From Cristatella mucedo (Eukaryota > Bryozoa > Phylactolaemata > Cristatellidae): a stretch of 64,000 bases of DNA. Of the stretch, positions 1 to 11,366 are shown in pieces (within the stretch, counting starts at the first letter, position 1; each line of letters begins with the position of its first letter). A model generated the notes under the pieces. The model was not told where the DNA came from. It did not search any database and saw only the letters and a list, made by a program, of their open reading frames with translations. Where the stretch lies: positions 1,004,001 to 1,068,000 of the forward strand of contig WPIO01000113.1 in the NCBI GenBank assembly GCA_009760855.2. The letters are read 5' to 3'. The position numbers were made by a program, and so were the translations under genes.

Positions 1-640
1 AGGTTATATCCCGGCTCCTCTCAAGAAAGCTGTAGTCTGGCCGCTTCTCAAGAAAGCAAAAATAGACTGCGAAAACTTGAAAAACTACCGCCCTGTCTCC
101 CTTCTATCATTTCTATCAAGGGCACAGGAACGGGTCGTTGCCCACCAGCTGAACTCATATATTGCAACCTCGAACCTTGCTAGTAAGTTCCAGTATGGCT
201 ATAGAGCTAATCATTTCACAGAAGCGTTTCTCAGGATGTACAACGACCTACTTCGGAATGCAAGCACAGTTAGAGCTGCCATGCTTGTTTAGCTTCGATC
301 TTTCAGCAGCTTTGGATACTATCGATCACGAAGTTCTTTTAAAGCATCTCTCATCTCGCCTAGGCATTAATGGCACCGTCTGCAATGGTTTAGGTGGTGT
401 CTCAGTAGATGACTCCAGAGTTTTTTAAATAGACAAAGATCGTCCGAGGTACCTCTGAAATATCGGGTACCATAGGGCTCCGTGCTAGGTCGAGTTCTTA
501 TCATGGCTCATACTCTCCCTCTGGCCGATATGATTGCCAAGCACAATCTAGGCTTTCACTTGTATTCAGATGACATTCAGTTGTACCTTTTCTTTGATCC
601 CTTCCAGCCTTCGAGCACCTCGAATTCTCTCAACTGAGTT
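1..640 (+). mobile_element. LINE-B reverse transcriptase fragment, decayed
   Basis: This is part of the RT domain of a CR1/L2-like non-LTR retrotransposon. Reading + frames gives NYRPVSLL near 81-104, then a switch of frame near 290 into FDLSAALDTIDH (RT motif A), then YSDDIQLYLFFDP (motif C, normally YADD) near 560-600. Several frame changes and stops mean it is dead. It matches the same region of the minus-strand copy at 61514-64000. The match ends abruptly at an AT-rich simple repeat. Confidence 0.85.
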
Positions 641-740
641 GCTGCATATATATGTATATATATTTATTTATTTATAAATTTATGTATATTTATTTATTTG
701 TTTATATATTTATATATATATATATATATTTGTGTATATA
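641..740. repeat. AT-rich simple repeat (TATATT/TTTA)
   Basis: Low-complexity run of TATATA and TTTATTTA units between a LINE-B fragment and a SINE-2 fragment. It lies where the 3' tail of the minus-strand SINE-2 would be and may be that tail expanded. Confidence 0.8.
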
Positions 741-868
741 GGCCCCATGAGAAATAAGAACTTAACCTCTATTCAGGTGCTTTACGGATGCCTTAAGGCT
801 CAAGTTTACGAGTCAGCCAAGCCTTCGTCGGGGCGAGCATCTTAACCTCGGGACCTTTACAGCTGAAC
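741..868 (-). mobile_element. SINE-2 copy (tRNA-derived), diverged
   Basis: On the minus strand this matches other SINE-2 copies: a box-A-like GGTTAAGATGCTCGCCCCGA segment, a degenerate box B, then the GCGC..GAATAGAGGTTAAGTTCTT tail region. Best compared with 27985-28135. Diverged but collinear. Confidence 0.65.
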
Positions 869-1262
869 CAAAGCCGTTCGGCATTTCGGTGAGATGCAGG
901 TCAACGTGATTTTCGCAATTGCGATGCTAACGATGGACAAGCCTAACTGCAGAGTTTTGCACCAGCTGTAAGCGCCTGATTGCACTTGACTGTAGACTAG
1001 CATGCAGTGAGTTAGAGAAGTGAAGACGAAATGCAACAAATTCATGGACCAACTTGGATGTGGTATCCCTATCTAAACATGCCCGACTTGTAGCAATGTT
1101 ATGTAGCTGAAATTAGGCAGACTCGATTGTGGAGCTGATGTGTTCTAGCGAAAGTTTGCTTTGGTACATGACACGTAGATTTCGTGCTTATTTAACAGGA
1201 GATATTCTGGTAGACTCGATTTTTTAAGCTAGCCTTTCCACTTTTTGAATTGAGCCCTTCGG
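869..1262 (-). mobile_element. LINE-B fragment (post-RT region)
   Basis: Reverse-complement match to the LINE-B segment encoding the conserved [18 protein letters not shown] region and the thumb region upstream of it; compare 62100-62470. No intact frame. Truncated at both ends. Confidence 0.75.
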
Positions 1263-2009
1263 CTTATAATGAAAAGTGCCTGGACAGATGGTTTTTCTTA
1301 GCGTGCTAAACTGAGGAGTTATCTCATATTTTATGTTAAAATGACGATTGGATTAGAGAGTTAGAAGTTGGTCAACGTTGCACTGGTCAATTTTACACGT
1401 GCGATACTGATTAAGAGACTGACTTAAGGAATCGCAGAAAAACAAGAACGTGCGAGCAAACAAAAATTGCTCATATCACCTGCAGGCCAGTGTTGATATG
1501 AGCACTTAAAATACTTGTGCCCACGTTTCGAAAATACTGACAAAAGTTCAAGGAATAGCTAGTAAGTGCTTGCTGGCAGGGCTTTAAATGGGAGAGAAGA
1601 CGAGCAAATTCGCACTGCCACCATCGCATCTCAGTTTATCAATGGCATGAAATTTTCAGAGGCTAGTGCTACCTGAAATTCAAGATTGATTATCATCAAA
1701 ACCAGACAGGTACAGCTCAAAATCTCGGCAATGGAGCTCACTGAGAGACGGCAAGCAGCATACGGGTACTTAAAAAAAGTGCGTACCCTGTGTACAAGCA
1801 GTTAAAAACATTGCTGCAAGGTTTGCGCAATCTTAGAGAGTCAGTATTGTTCTCAGGATTGCAGATGAGCCTGCAATTAAAACCGTCGACTTAGCAAAGC
1901 CCTAGCATGAGGGGAAATGGGCGGGCAAGTTCACGGTTAGAATATCGTCTGCGATTTCTGAAATTGTAGCTAGACGCCCCAACAGCAAGCACGCGAGGGT
2001 ACGGAAAAA
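1263..2009. other. No recognisable feature
   Basis: Non-repetitive AT-rich sequence. No open frame with family resemblance, no splice-bounded exon and no clear repeat match was seen. Confidence 0.5.
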
Positions 2010-2140
2010 AGTAAATATTCACTTGATAATGCGCCCTCAGAGAATCCAATATCTTTTTCATCGCTTTGCATTTACTGCAAATAAAACGCGATCGAATGAT
2101 GAGGGCTATCATGCTTAATAGACAACATGAATACGGAAAC
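2010..2140 (-). mobile_element. LINE-B 3' end fragment
   Basis: Reverse complement carries the LINE-B terminal hairpin region (CACTTGATAATGCGCCCTCA on the plus strand) followed by the GCAAA..GATCGAATG and CATGCTTAATAGACAACATG blocks seen in every LINE-B 3' end. Short and 5'-truncated. Confidence 0.75.
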
Positions 2141-3764
2141 ACTTATGGTCAATTAACAATTGTGCACAGCTGTCCCTTGCTACTTTCGTGCTCCGAGTTT
2201 CACGGCTTTACTCTATCGTCGTTTTTTGAAAGGCGCGTATATTACTTAAAGGTTGATCAAAATAGTGAAAATGATGCAGCACGCGCTCGTTCGTCTGAGT
2301 CAATTGGACACCCCAGTATTACAATTAAAACTAAAAATTACCGTGTGCAAGAATGCGGAAGAAGACGATGAAGCACCTGCTGAAGATACTGCACCACCTG
2401 AAGACTCTCTTACAAAAGTTTGACTTTTAGATCAGCATTAATCTTGCTCTTCTTTGCTGTGCTGTACGTCTCTTTACCACAAGAGCTTCATCGCCAAACG
2501 CACTATGTTCAAAGCTTGGTGCTTATGAGTAAGAATTGTGTGCGCACAATTAAATGTACAATAACAATATTACGACACCATTACCGTCTAATATATTTTA
2601 TTTTTTGTTGTCTGTCTAATATACTGGCATATTTGATTTCAGTGCTGACTAAATGGGTGTTATTTCATGTCTGGACGGCTCTGACGATTTCAAAGACCGT
2701 ATTTAGACGGTCATAAGCAGGTCTTCTATGCTCTAACTACAAAGGTATTTGATGCATAAGTAAAGAATCCTACCTCGAGGAAATTCACCTGTCTCGGTAG
2801 AGTCTGGAACAGATTAACCGCGATTAACGAGGGTCAACTGTAGATGGGCTCACAGCGTGATGACTCACAATCTTCTCCCCTGGGATCGTCTGCAGACTAC
2901 GACTCATTCTTCCTTAAACATAAACTCATCTACCATAAATCTCAATCACCAGTGAACCCCTAAAACCATAGGCCTTAGGCAGCGCCTTATAACCGCAACC
3001 AGTGCAAGAATTTGTCAATGTATTGCATTGGCATAATTATACATGCACCTGAGAACTGTTGGAGCTTCATGCAGAATCCAATGGTAAGCAGCTGTCAGCA
3101 AAAGACAAAAGCTTGCACATGCATGCAGGGTAAAGGCAACGTCAACTCACGAAAATTGAGGTGGAACGCATAATAATGATAAAAATATTAACAACGATGT
3201 TATTTTAAATAAAGGTTCTCACACGCTGATAAAAAATTATGACAATTGTTTAATAATAACAGGCACAGTGTGAGTGAGCATCAGCCCAAAGGCCAAAGTT
3301 TGTCCTGGCCTAGCAAACGTTGTAGCCTACAGGCGGATTGTAGGTTACTTCTAAATGTCAACCCGTGATCTTGTGTTCATGTTATGACAATAGAAGTACA
3401 CCGTTGATCATCACAAGTTTAATATCGAAGGCGTTATTTTTTACAAGCATTTTTAGTTTCTAGAGCTTTCTTATCAATAAAGGCATTTTCTTATCCGTGC
3501 TCAAATTTTGCATAGTCAATTTATAAGTACGCGCAAGGGATACGCACTGGTTTCGAATGATGAACAGGCTCATGTGGCGATAATTCCTTTCGGGAATGTT
3601 GAAAAATGTCTTCGTCATGAGTACCGCAAATCTGTCGGCCACTAACCAGGCAAAAGCAACTGCATGTAGATAAAAAAGCAAGAAGAAACACTTTTACATC
3701 ACATTTCAGGAGAAACAAGTTTCTTTCTATTGACTTTATGTAGCCTGGAAAAGAACTCTTTAAG
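2141..3764. other. No recognisable gene
   Basis: About 1.6 kb of AT-rich sequence. Short open frames exist, for example 2420-2716, but their translations are low in charged residues and resemble nothing known. No repeat copy was recognised. Confidence 0.5.
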
Positions 3765-4428
3765 TAGGCAATGTAATATGGCTTCATATGTAACTCCACA
3801 AAGCCACAAAGACAGTGTGGGTATTTGGTAGCACTTGTTCCAGAATGTTTCTATTGCCCACTCACCGTCTAATCGGCTTCCAGAATGAATTCGGTAGCCA
3901 ACAGGTTTAATCTCACTCAACAAAGGGAAATCGAAACTCATAACAGAGTCAGGAGAACAGTTGAGGTAGTTATTAATAATAATAATACACCTGCTAAAGC
4001 GCCTTCAGAGAACCCAATCTTTCTCTAAGCGCGTAGCATTTGATGGAAAGGGTAATGTGATTGAATGGTAAGCAATATCATGCTTGATAAACAACATGAA
4101 TGACATAATTAGGGGTGAAATACACAGGGTCAGCATGCAAGTGTGATTAGTGGCTAGCGTGGAAGTAGTAGTTCATGATCGCAGGCAAGGATTTGCCATA
4201 GTCTGCAGCAGGAGAGTAGTTTTCATGACGTAAGAATTGTGGGAGTGAGTTCCGCAGTCTAGGACCTGCTGAAAAAATCTTCTGTCGCCTAAGGTCTTTA
4301 AGCAGAGGAATTGAGCAGCTACTTTTTTCCGCGCAAGATCTGAGGACACGAGGAGGCAGAAATTGGCGCAGCACTTCAGCTATGAAGTAGCCAGGCAGTG
4401 GCAGTCTTTGCGGGCTGGGCTACTTAAA
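3765..4428 (-). mobile_element. LINE-A 3' end copy, interrupted by LINE-B
   Basis: Reverse complement matches the 3' end of LINE-A. On the plus strand the terminal block (ATGTAACTCCACAAAGCCAC) is at the left edge, followed by the C-terminal ORF region that encodes GPRLRNSLPQFLRHENYSP (compare GPRLWNSLPQFLRNDIYSP in other copies). The match breaks at 3969 and resumes at 4152, with an unrelated LINE-B 3' end between. That makes LINE-A the older insertion. Confidence 0.85.
3970..4151 (-). mobile_element. LINE-B 3' end nested in LINE-A
   Basis: Starts at its tail (TTATTAATAATAATAATACA) and carries the AAAGCGCCTTCAGAGAACCC hairpin and the GGTCAGCATGCAAGTGTG block. It is severely 5'-truncated, at about 180 bp. 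LINE-A sequence is collinear on both sides, so this is a genuine nested insertion. Confidence 0.85.
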
Positions 4429-5027
4429 AACATTAATTTAAAAATAACAATAAATGGTCAGTTTTCTCAGCTTTCGGTTTTCACAGTTTTCTATTAAGAA
4501 AGCATCCGCTATGAGCTTGTTTACTGTTTTTTTCATATTTTCCTTAATTTTATGGTCGATCGCTTATCTTGCGATGAACACTGTTTTGTAAAGCATCTTT
4601 CAAGATAAGTTCTAACTCAATGGGTCTTTAATTTTTGCAATTATATTTCAAGAATACGAGTGCATTAAGTAAGCTTTGTGTGAGATACGATCTTAATTTA
4701 GTGCAAATATTCGTACAGACCGAAACAATCTCTTGACTGTTGTTTATTTTGGTTTAATTGAATGAATTGCGTTGCACAATTTTTTGAAACTGTCTGTTCG
4801 CTGGCCAGACTTCCTAATGAGCCTGAATTTGGAATTGAGTCGTTTGAAAATTTCTTACCTTCCGGCTGCAATTGATGGTGTGGCTTTTCGAAGCAACAAC
4901 TTCAATTTATGTCGCAGAGGCAAATTTAAATGCTTAGCATAATTTCACTACTGCTTGACGATAACTGCTACATCATTGACTCCAAACAGACGAGACGCTA
5001 GATGTACTGCAAAATTTAGCATAATGT
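4429..5027. other. No recognisable feature
   Basis: AT-rich spacer between two LINE-A copies. No gene or repeat was recognised. Confidence 0.5.
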
Positions 5028-6660
5028 CATGTATTTCCGCCTGTAACCCGACAAAGCCATCAAGATATTTTGGTGTTACGCAGAAGAGATTTTTTAGCGA
5101 ACTCACAGCCTTAACAGCTTTTGAAACGCCTGAGGTGGCCAACAGACTTCTTTTCATGCAACAAAGATAAAGTGGGAAGCATAGCAGAGTCAGAAGAGCA
5201 GTTGAGGTAGTGAGTAGTGTAGAAGTAGCAGCTCAGGACCGCTGAAAAGGATGAGCCATAGGCCGCAGCAGGAGACTATTTGTCGTTTCGTAAGAATTGT
5301 AGAAGCGAGTTTCACAGTCTAGGACCTGCAGAGCAACGGTCTTTATGCTGAGGAATGAATTGAACAGCTAATTTATTTACCATACAGGGCTGAGAGGCTG
5401 AAACTAGTTCGGCAGTTCAGCTAGGTACGAAGGAGCCAAGCCGAGGCTGAGCCTTGTGGCTCAGCTTAAAAACTTTTCTTTGTACCATTTCCTCAACCGG
5501 CATCGATCTTAGCTCTTTTAGGGAAGGAGACACGTGCTCAAACCTCTAGAACTTAAAGACTAGCCTTGCAAATATTTTCATAGCTAGCTGCAGTGGCCTA
5601 GTTTCTTTCTTTGGTAGCCCAGCCAAAAGGGAATTACAATAATCAAGCCGTGAAAGAACTAAGGACCTGGTTTTTGCAAGCCACTGTGGAAGACAGCTCC
5701 TAATCTTGAATATGGATTGAACGTAGTGAACAGCTGTAGAAGCAGTCGTCTGAATAAAGCTTTTAAAAATGAAGGCAGTTGTCGAAAATGACACCTAAAT
5801 TTCGAGCACGTGGTGATGGTCGCACAGCAACATCACCCATTAGAAGAGCAATGCGTTTAAATCCAGCCACAAGCTTAGGGTGTCCTATGAGCAGCAGTTC
5901 GGTTTTATCGTCATTTAGTTTTAAGAAGTTTTACGACATCCAGAATCGAACGTCGGCAATCAAGCATTCAGTTTCTCAGTTGCCGCTGCAGATTCCGACG
6001 GTTTGAATTGCAAATACAACTGAGTATCGTCAGCGTAAAAGTGATATCTTATTCTATGGGCCTTAATGACTTTTCTCAGAGGTTGAATATAAATGGAGAA
6101 CAGCAAGGGGCCGATGTCGGACACTTGAGGGACCCCACAGGTGACCCGTCTCGTATGTGAGACCTTAGTCTCACATGACATGGATTGAACACGATGAGAT
6201 AAGTGCGATGTAAACCACGCCAGTGCCTCATCTTCCAGACCGATCGCTGTTATCAATAGTTCAAGTAGAACATTGTGATCAATGGCGTCGAAGGCAGCTG
6301 ACAGATTTAGCTGAGCTAGGGCAGTAAGATGACCATCATCATTGCCACGTAGAACGTCATTGTTAACACAGAGGAGAGTAATTTCAGTGGAGTGTTGTAT
6401 CTTGAACCCTAATTGAAAATCGTCTGACAGGTTATTCTTTTCAATAGTTTTAACCAGCTGCTTAGCAAAAAATCTTTCAAGAATCTTTGACAAACAAGGT
6501 TGAAGTGTAACTGGGCATTCGTTGGCAGGTACTGTGTATCTCATCTAGGTTTTGTAAGTGTGGGTCTAATTATTGCTGATTCGAAGGACGTGGGAATGAC
6601 CCCTTTTACCAAGGAAGCATTAAAAATCTCGGTTATGGCAGGGCTAAGCTGGTCTGCCTG
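5028..6660 (-). mobile_element. LINE-A copy, decayed, 5'-truncated
   Basis: Minus-strand LINE-A from its terminal block (5028-5070) back through RT. The open piece at 5960-6544 reads SAAFDAIDH (motif A), GVPQVSDIGPLLFS (motif B, with G-to-V and L-to-I changes) and FYADDTQLYL (motif C). Further 3' the frame is broken near 5950 and 5560. It lies head-to-tail with the next copy at 6671, which has the same orientation. Confidence 0.88.
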
Positions 6661-6724
6661 TGAACACCACAGAGGTATGTATCTCCGTCAGTAACTCCAC
6701 AAAGTCATAAAGACCATTCGGGTG

Positions 6725-8158
6725 TTACGCAGGAGAGTTTTGTATAGCGCACTCACAGCCTAAGCGGCTTTCGGTACGCATTCGGTACTTAACAGACTTC
6801 GTCTCACGCAACAAAGAGAAAGTGGGAAGCATCGCAGAGTTAGGAGAGCAGTTGAGGTAGTGAGTAGCATAGAAGTAGCAGTTCAGGACCGCTGAAAAAG
6901 ATGTGCCATAGTCGGCAGTTGGAGAGTAGATGTCGTTGCGTAAGAATTGTGGAAGCGAGTTCCACAGTCTAGGACCTGCAGAGCTAAAGCTTCTGTCGCC
7001 AACTGTCTTTAAGCGGACGAATGGGACAGCTAATTTATTGTCCACACAGGACCTGAGGGGGCAAACAGGCTGAAACTGATGTTGCAGTTCAGCTAGGTAT
7101 GAAGGAGCCAAGCCGTGGCGGGCCTTGTGGGTCAGCGTAAGAACTTTGCTCTGTATCCTTTGCTCAACCGGCAACCATTCTAGCTCTTTTAGCAAAGGAG
7201 ACACGTGCTCAAACCGCTGGAACTTGAAGACCAGCCTTGCAGCCATATTCATAGTCCGCTGTAGTGGCATAATAGCTTTCTTTGGTAGCCCAGCCAAAAG
7301 GGAATTACAATAATCAAGCCGAGACAGAACTAAAGAGCTCGTAAAAATTTTTAAAAACCACTGTGGGAGACAGCTTCTAATCTTGGATAGGGATCGGATG
7401 TGATGGCTAGCTGTAGAGGCAGTCTTCTGAATGAAGCTTTTGAAATTGAGGCAGCTGTCGAACACGACACCTAGATTACGAGCACGTGGTGAAGGTCGCA
7501 CAATAGTATCACCTATTAGAACAGCAAAGTCTTTTGATGCAGCCACACGCTTAGGGTGTTCTATGAGAAGCAGTTCGGTTTTATCATCATCGAATTTCAG
7601 GAAGTTTTCCGACATCCAGGATCGAATATCGGCAAGGCAAGCATTCAGTTTCTCAGTTGCTGCAGCAGATTCCGACGCTTTAAATGACAAATACAACTGA
7701 GTATCGTCAGCATAGAAGTGATATCCTATTCCATGGGCCTTAATCACTTTTTCCAGAGGTTGCGTATAAATGGAGAACAGCAAGGGACCAAGTACAGACC
7801 CTTGAGGGACTCCACAGGTGACCCTTCGCATGTCTGAGACCTGACCCCCACACGACACGGATTGAACACGATCAGACAAGTATGATTTAAACCACGCCAG
7901 TGCTTCGTCTGCCAGACCGATCGTTGTTCTCAATCTTTCAAGCAGAACTTGGTGATCAATGGTGTCGAAGGCAGAAGACAGATCTAGCAGAGCTAAGGCA
8001 GTGACATTCCCGAAGTCGTTGCCACGTAGAATGTCATTGTTAACACGGAGCAGAGCAGTTTCAGTAGACTGCTGTCTCTTGAAACCTGATTGAAATGTTT
8101 CTGACATTCCATTATTTTCAATATGTTCAACTAGCTGCTTAGCAACAATTCTTTTCAA
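6725..8158 (-). pseudogene. LINE-A reverse transcriptase ORF (partial)
   Basis: 477-residue open frame, the core of a CR1/L2-like ORF2 reverse transcriptase. Visible motifs are LLDLSSAFDTIDH at residues 57-69 (motif A, catalytic Asp), GVPQGSVLGPLLF at 116-128 (motif B), FYADDTQLYL at 148-157 (motif C, catalytic DD), FDDDKTELLLI, then the thumb-like RNLGVVFDSCLNF and the C-terminal SFSSAGPRLWNSLPQFLR. The catalytic residues are all present, but the frame starts inside RT. The upstream part is in another frame, consistent with one extra base in an A run near 8157. The endonuclease domain is absent, so it is not a functional element. Confidence 0.9.
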
Positions 8159-8414
8159 GAATCTTTGATAAGAACGGGAGAAGGGAAACTGGACGATAGT
8201 TTGCTAGGACCTCTGTGTCTAATCCAGGCTTTTTAAGAATAGGTCTAACGATTGCCGATTTGAAGGACTTGGGGACGACCCCTTTTCCCAAAGAAGCATT
8301 AAAAATCTTGGTTATGGCAGGGCTAAGTTGGTCTTCAAGTGAAGACCACAGAGATGAAGTTATAGGGTCTTCAGGAGACGAGCTCTTTTTGCTAGACCTC
8401 ATTAAGGCAGCCAC
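8139..8414 (-). pseudogene. LINE-A ORF2, N-terminal RT segment
   Basis: Reads [15 protein letters not shown] (actual order [13 protein letters not shown]), then [20 protein letters not shown] and [14 protein letters not shown], the standard entry into a CR1-type RT domain. It ends by frameshift where the 6725-8158 frame takes over, so the two belong to the same element. The same strand continues in frame up to about 8449 ([15 protein letters not shown]). Confidence 0.88.
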
Positions 8415-8435
8415 ATCACAGTCAGAAATTGTAGT

Positions 8436-8500
8436 GATATCCGTGAAAGCTCTTCTGCTGCTATGTAAATGAGGCTGTTAAATCAGGTTACCTTTATTTA
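8436..8500 (+). mobile_element. SINE-1 tail fragment fused to LINE-A
   Basis: The plus strand reads GATATCCGTGAAAGCTCTTC, then a GAGGCTGTTAAATCAG block and a TTTATTTA run, matching the 3' third of SINE-1 (compare 51660-51722). It overlaps the 5' limit of the LINE-A copy over about 15 bp that fit both families, so the exact junction cannot be placed. Confidence 0.6.
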
Positions 8501-9580
8501 TAATCTGTATCACATGAATGTTAATATAGAATCTCATCTTTCTGTTAATTAGTATGAAAAATCTCTGACAACGAAGCTTCTAGATGGTTCCCCCTGGAGG
8601 GGAGTAGTCTATATATCTTTGCCACCTACTGGAACCTCCGTGCCAATCAGCAATTGGAGCAAGATAGCAACCCAAGGGACATAAGAAAATAGTTTATGTC
8701 AAGACGGCAATTAATTCTAAATGCTTCATCTCTTGAAAATAAATATAATTTACATGTCAGCAGAGGACAGCCTATCTTTAGCTCAATAGGTGCCATGAAC
8801 CACAGTAGCTTGCCGCCTGCCAGGCTTAATTTCAGGCTGTTTTGCAGCACCACTACATGGGCCTATATATACGTAACCAAAGATTTGCCATTGCTTAATA
8901 TCACCTCACCTTTTAGAGCTATCGACAACCTTTAATTTCACTTTCGCTTGTAGCTGCCGAGGTAAGATTCGAAGCAGAAGTGGAGCAGGGAACACGATTG
9001 AGCAGCCCAGTGTGCTGGACAAGTCGTGCTACTTTCGCGCGAGTTTTCAACGACACCAGCAATCTTAATCCAGGCTCTGTAAATTCAATTTAAAGTTTAA
9101 TCAAAAAGCTTTAGAAATCTTTGTAAGTTAATTTTCATCCGATTTATTGCCTGCTGTGAGCATACAGCTATAGGGATATCTACACAATGTCGATAGGCAC
9201 AAATCGCTGACAAAACATTAACGTACCGTAAAGCTCCCGATATTTTGTGTTAGTTCTTGAGAACTGCCCGAAGTAGCCGCAGCGTAGTCCTTTAGTCTTT
9301 GCGGAGTTATAAAAGGAGATTAATAATTTGCTTCACAGTTGGGCTGACAAGTCAGCCACAGCACCTGTAAGCCGAGCGCTTTGATACGGCGATGCTGGGA
9401 ATGATGGGAATGATGCCAATGGGCATGCAGAACAACGCATTGACCTCTGACGCTAAACTAAGGTTAGACCTCTGGTGCTAAACCCACGACCTGAGCAGTA
9501 CAGACTAGAAGATGTTACCAACTCATTCGTTCTGGGAGACAACCCTATTCGCTCTGCCTATCGTCATTGGTCTACTCAAT
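8501..9580. other. No recognisable feature
   Basis: Non-coding AT-rich sequence. No repeat copy or exon was recognised. Confidence 0.45.
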
Positions 9581-9581
9581 G

Positions 9582-9617
<36 letters not shown>
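9581..9617. repeat. (AT)n microsatellite
   Basis: About 18 AT units beginning after CAATGAA and ending in TTTTTAC. Confidence 0.9.
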
Positions 9618-9618
<1 letters not shown>

Positions 9619-9999
9619 TACATGTACCTACGAGCTAAGCGTACACATCAAACCGATGGGTCACAACCAAGGTCAAGCAGTTTTGAATGTTTAATTTGTA
9701 TTGCGTCCTAGGAGAACTGTATCTCTATGTATGCATTTTAAATCTATTCAAGGGCCAAAGGCCAATGCTTTGGTCGTTAAAAGCGATAATTCATTTCCTA
9801 GACCAAGCAGAGCAGCAGCCGTAATGCGTTAAAAAAGCTACAGGCTACCCAGATGATGATGCAAGCTTGTAAACGCATCACAAAGTAATATTAATAATAA
9901 AAATATAGTTTTTTTATGGCGGGCTCGTAAGAGAAACAAATCTCTATATATGATTTTTAGAGATCCCTGCTAAAGAAGCAAAAGCAAAATATACTTAAT
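9618..9999. other. No recognisable feature
   Basis: AT-rich spacer. No exon or repeat copy was recognised. Confidence 0.4.
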
Positions 10000-10145
10000 T
10001 TGTGTATCGCTCTACGAAGACTTAATCTCTATGCGGCAATTCACAAATTCCACGGTACTTAATCCCGCGACCTTGGCCACCAAGTAAATTCACATTGACC
10101 TTGATCAGGAGAGTACCTTAACCTCTGGGCCAAACCGGAAATAAC
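10000..10145 (-). mobile_element. SINE-2 copy, diverged
   Basis: The plus strand shows the reversed tail (TTAATTTGTGTATCGCTCTA), the GACTTAATCTCTAT loop, then degenerate reversed box B (CGCGACC) and box A (ACCTTAACCTCTGGGCC). Collinear with 27985-28135. Confidence 0.7.
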
Positions 10146-10492
10146 AAGGGTTACTGACAAGCAAGTTGTCATGTTTAGAAGAGCGTTAAATAGGTCACAA
10201 GAAGTCACAGTAAGCTTATGGTAGTACGGATTTTCCGCTTAATCCTGCAAGCATCGTACATCCATCGTACACAAAGATTCTTTGGCAGTTTTCGAGGAAT
10301 TTTTCTTCGGAGGTCATGTCACCGGTGACCATCCAATTAGGCATCATAAAGCTATTTGATATGGCTCTATACACTGTGTCAGCAGCTTTCAAGTACCTCC
10401 AAGATGCTGGTCCACAGTTTTCGGAGGAAAATGCCAAAGCTGATATCTTCGTAGGACCGCAGATAAAGAAGAACAATGCTAACACATTGGTA
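10146..10492. other. No recognisable feature
   Basis: Contains a minus-strand open frame of 89 codons at 10216-10485 (starts MLALFFFICG) with no recognisable motif. Not called as a gene. Confidence 0.4.
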
Positions 10493-11366
10493 TAGCACCC
10501 TCAGAGAACTCAATCTATTTCTAGGCACGACATTTTCTGAAAAGGGAGTATGATCAAATATTTAGTGGTAGCATGCTCACTGATAACAAGCGAAACATGG
10601 AGGTGACAAATGCATAGGGTCAGCATGCCAATATTGGTAGCGGCAATATGCATAGTGTCGAGACGCACAAGTACATTAAGGGTGAATCACAAGAATCCAC
10701 TAAATGTATGACAAATGTATGCGGTTTTAGATTCCTTTTATAGGCCGCGCTAGCGTGGTCCAGTGGTTAAGATCCTGACCCCGACAAATATCTGGCCGAG
10801 TTCGTGTGCTCGGTCCCCGTAACATATGTGAAATACCTGATTAGAGATTAAGTTATGTTATGGCACTATAAAAGTGAACTAAATTTATTGACTTTTAACT
10901 GTGGTCAAGGCAGAAGATGTGAGGCAAGTCGGAAGAGAGTTCCAGGCTTTGGGAGTATAAGAACTAGAGTCACGTTCTCCAAAGGATTTGAGGTTCATAC
11001 GAGGTATAAATAATCGATTAGATTTTCAAAAGCGGGTGGTGCCTGGTAGAAGAGTAAATATGAAAGGTAGGCTGGAGAAAAAGTATAAAGGGACCTAAAA
11101 GTGAGCGACAAAACCCTGAAGTCAATCCGTTGCTTGACTGGGAGCCAGTGCAGGTCGGCGAGAAGTGGTGCGATGTGGCGACTTCGACGTTCACGATAGA
11201 CAACCCTAGCTTCGGAGTTTTGCACCAGCTGCAATCGCCTGATCGCACATGCCGGTAGGCCAGCGAGCAGTGGTTTGCAGGAGCCGAGACGGGATGTCAC
11301 AAATGCATGGACCAACTTAGACGTGGTATCCTTATCTAAACAAGCCCGAATTTTAGCAATATTATG
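10493..11366 (-). mobile_element. LINE-B 3' copy, interrupted by SINE-2
   Basis: Reverse complement of LINE-B from the terminal hairpin (10498-10540) to the segment encoding [18 protein letters not shown] (about 11230-11290). The match is broken only at 10741-10891 by a SINE-2 insertion. Confidence 0.85.
10741..10891 (+). mobile_element. SINE-2 nested in LINE-B, with target-site duplication
   Basis: tRNA-like head with box A (GCGTGGTCCAGTGGTTAAG) and a box-B-like GTTCGTGTGCTCGG, then the GATTAGAGATTAAGTTATGT tail that resembles the LINE-B 3' hairpin. CTTTTA is present at 10735-10740 and again at 10892-10897 but only once in uninterrupted LINE-B copies, so it is a 6-bp target-site duplication. 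Confidence 0.85.

Larger units (their letters stand above)
6671..8449 (-). mobile_element. LINE-A copy, best preserved
   Basis: About 1.8 kb of minus-strand LINE-A running from the 3' terminal block (TCCGTCAGTAACTCCACAAA on the plus strand at 6681) to the region just before RT. It contains the longest RT frame of the window. The endonuclease domain is missing, so this is a 5'-truncated, non-autonomous copy. On the 5' side it abuts a SINE-1 tail. Confidence 0.9.

Noticed and set aside
2420-2716. 98-codon open frame
   Set aside because: Translation is hydrophobic and Cys/Leu rich without a recognisable family; no splice or promoter context; typical of chance frames in AT-rich DNA.
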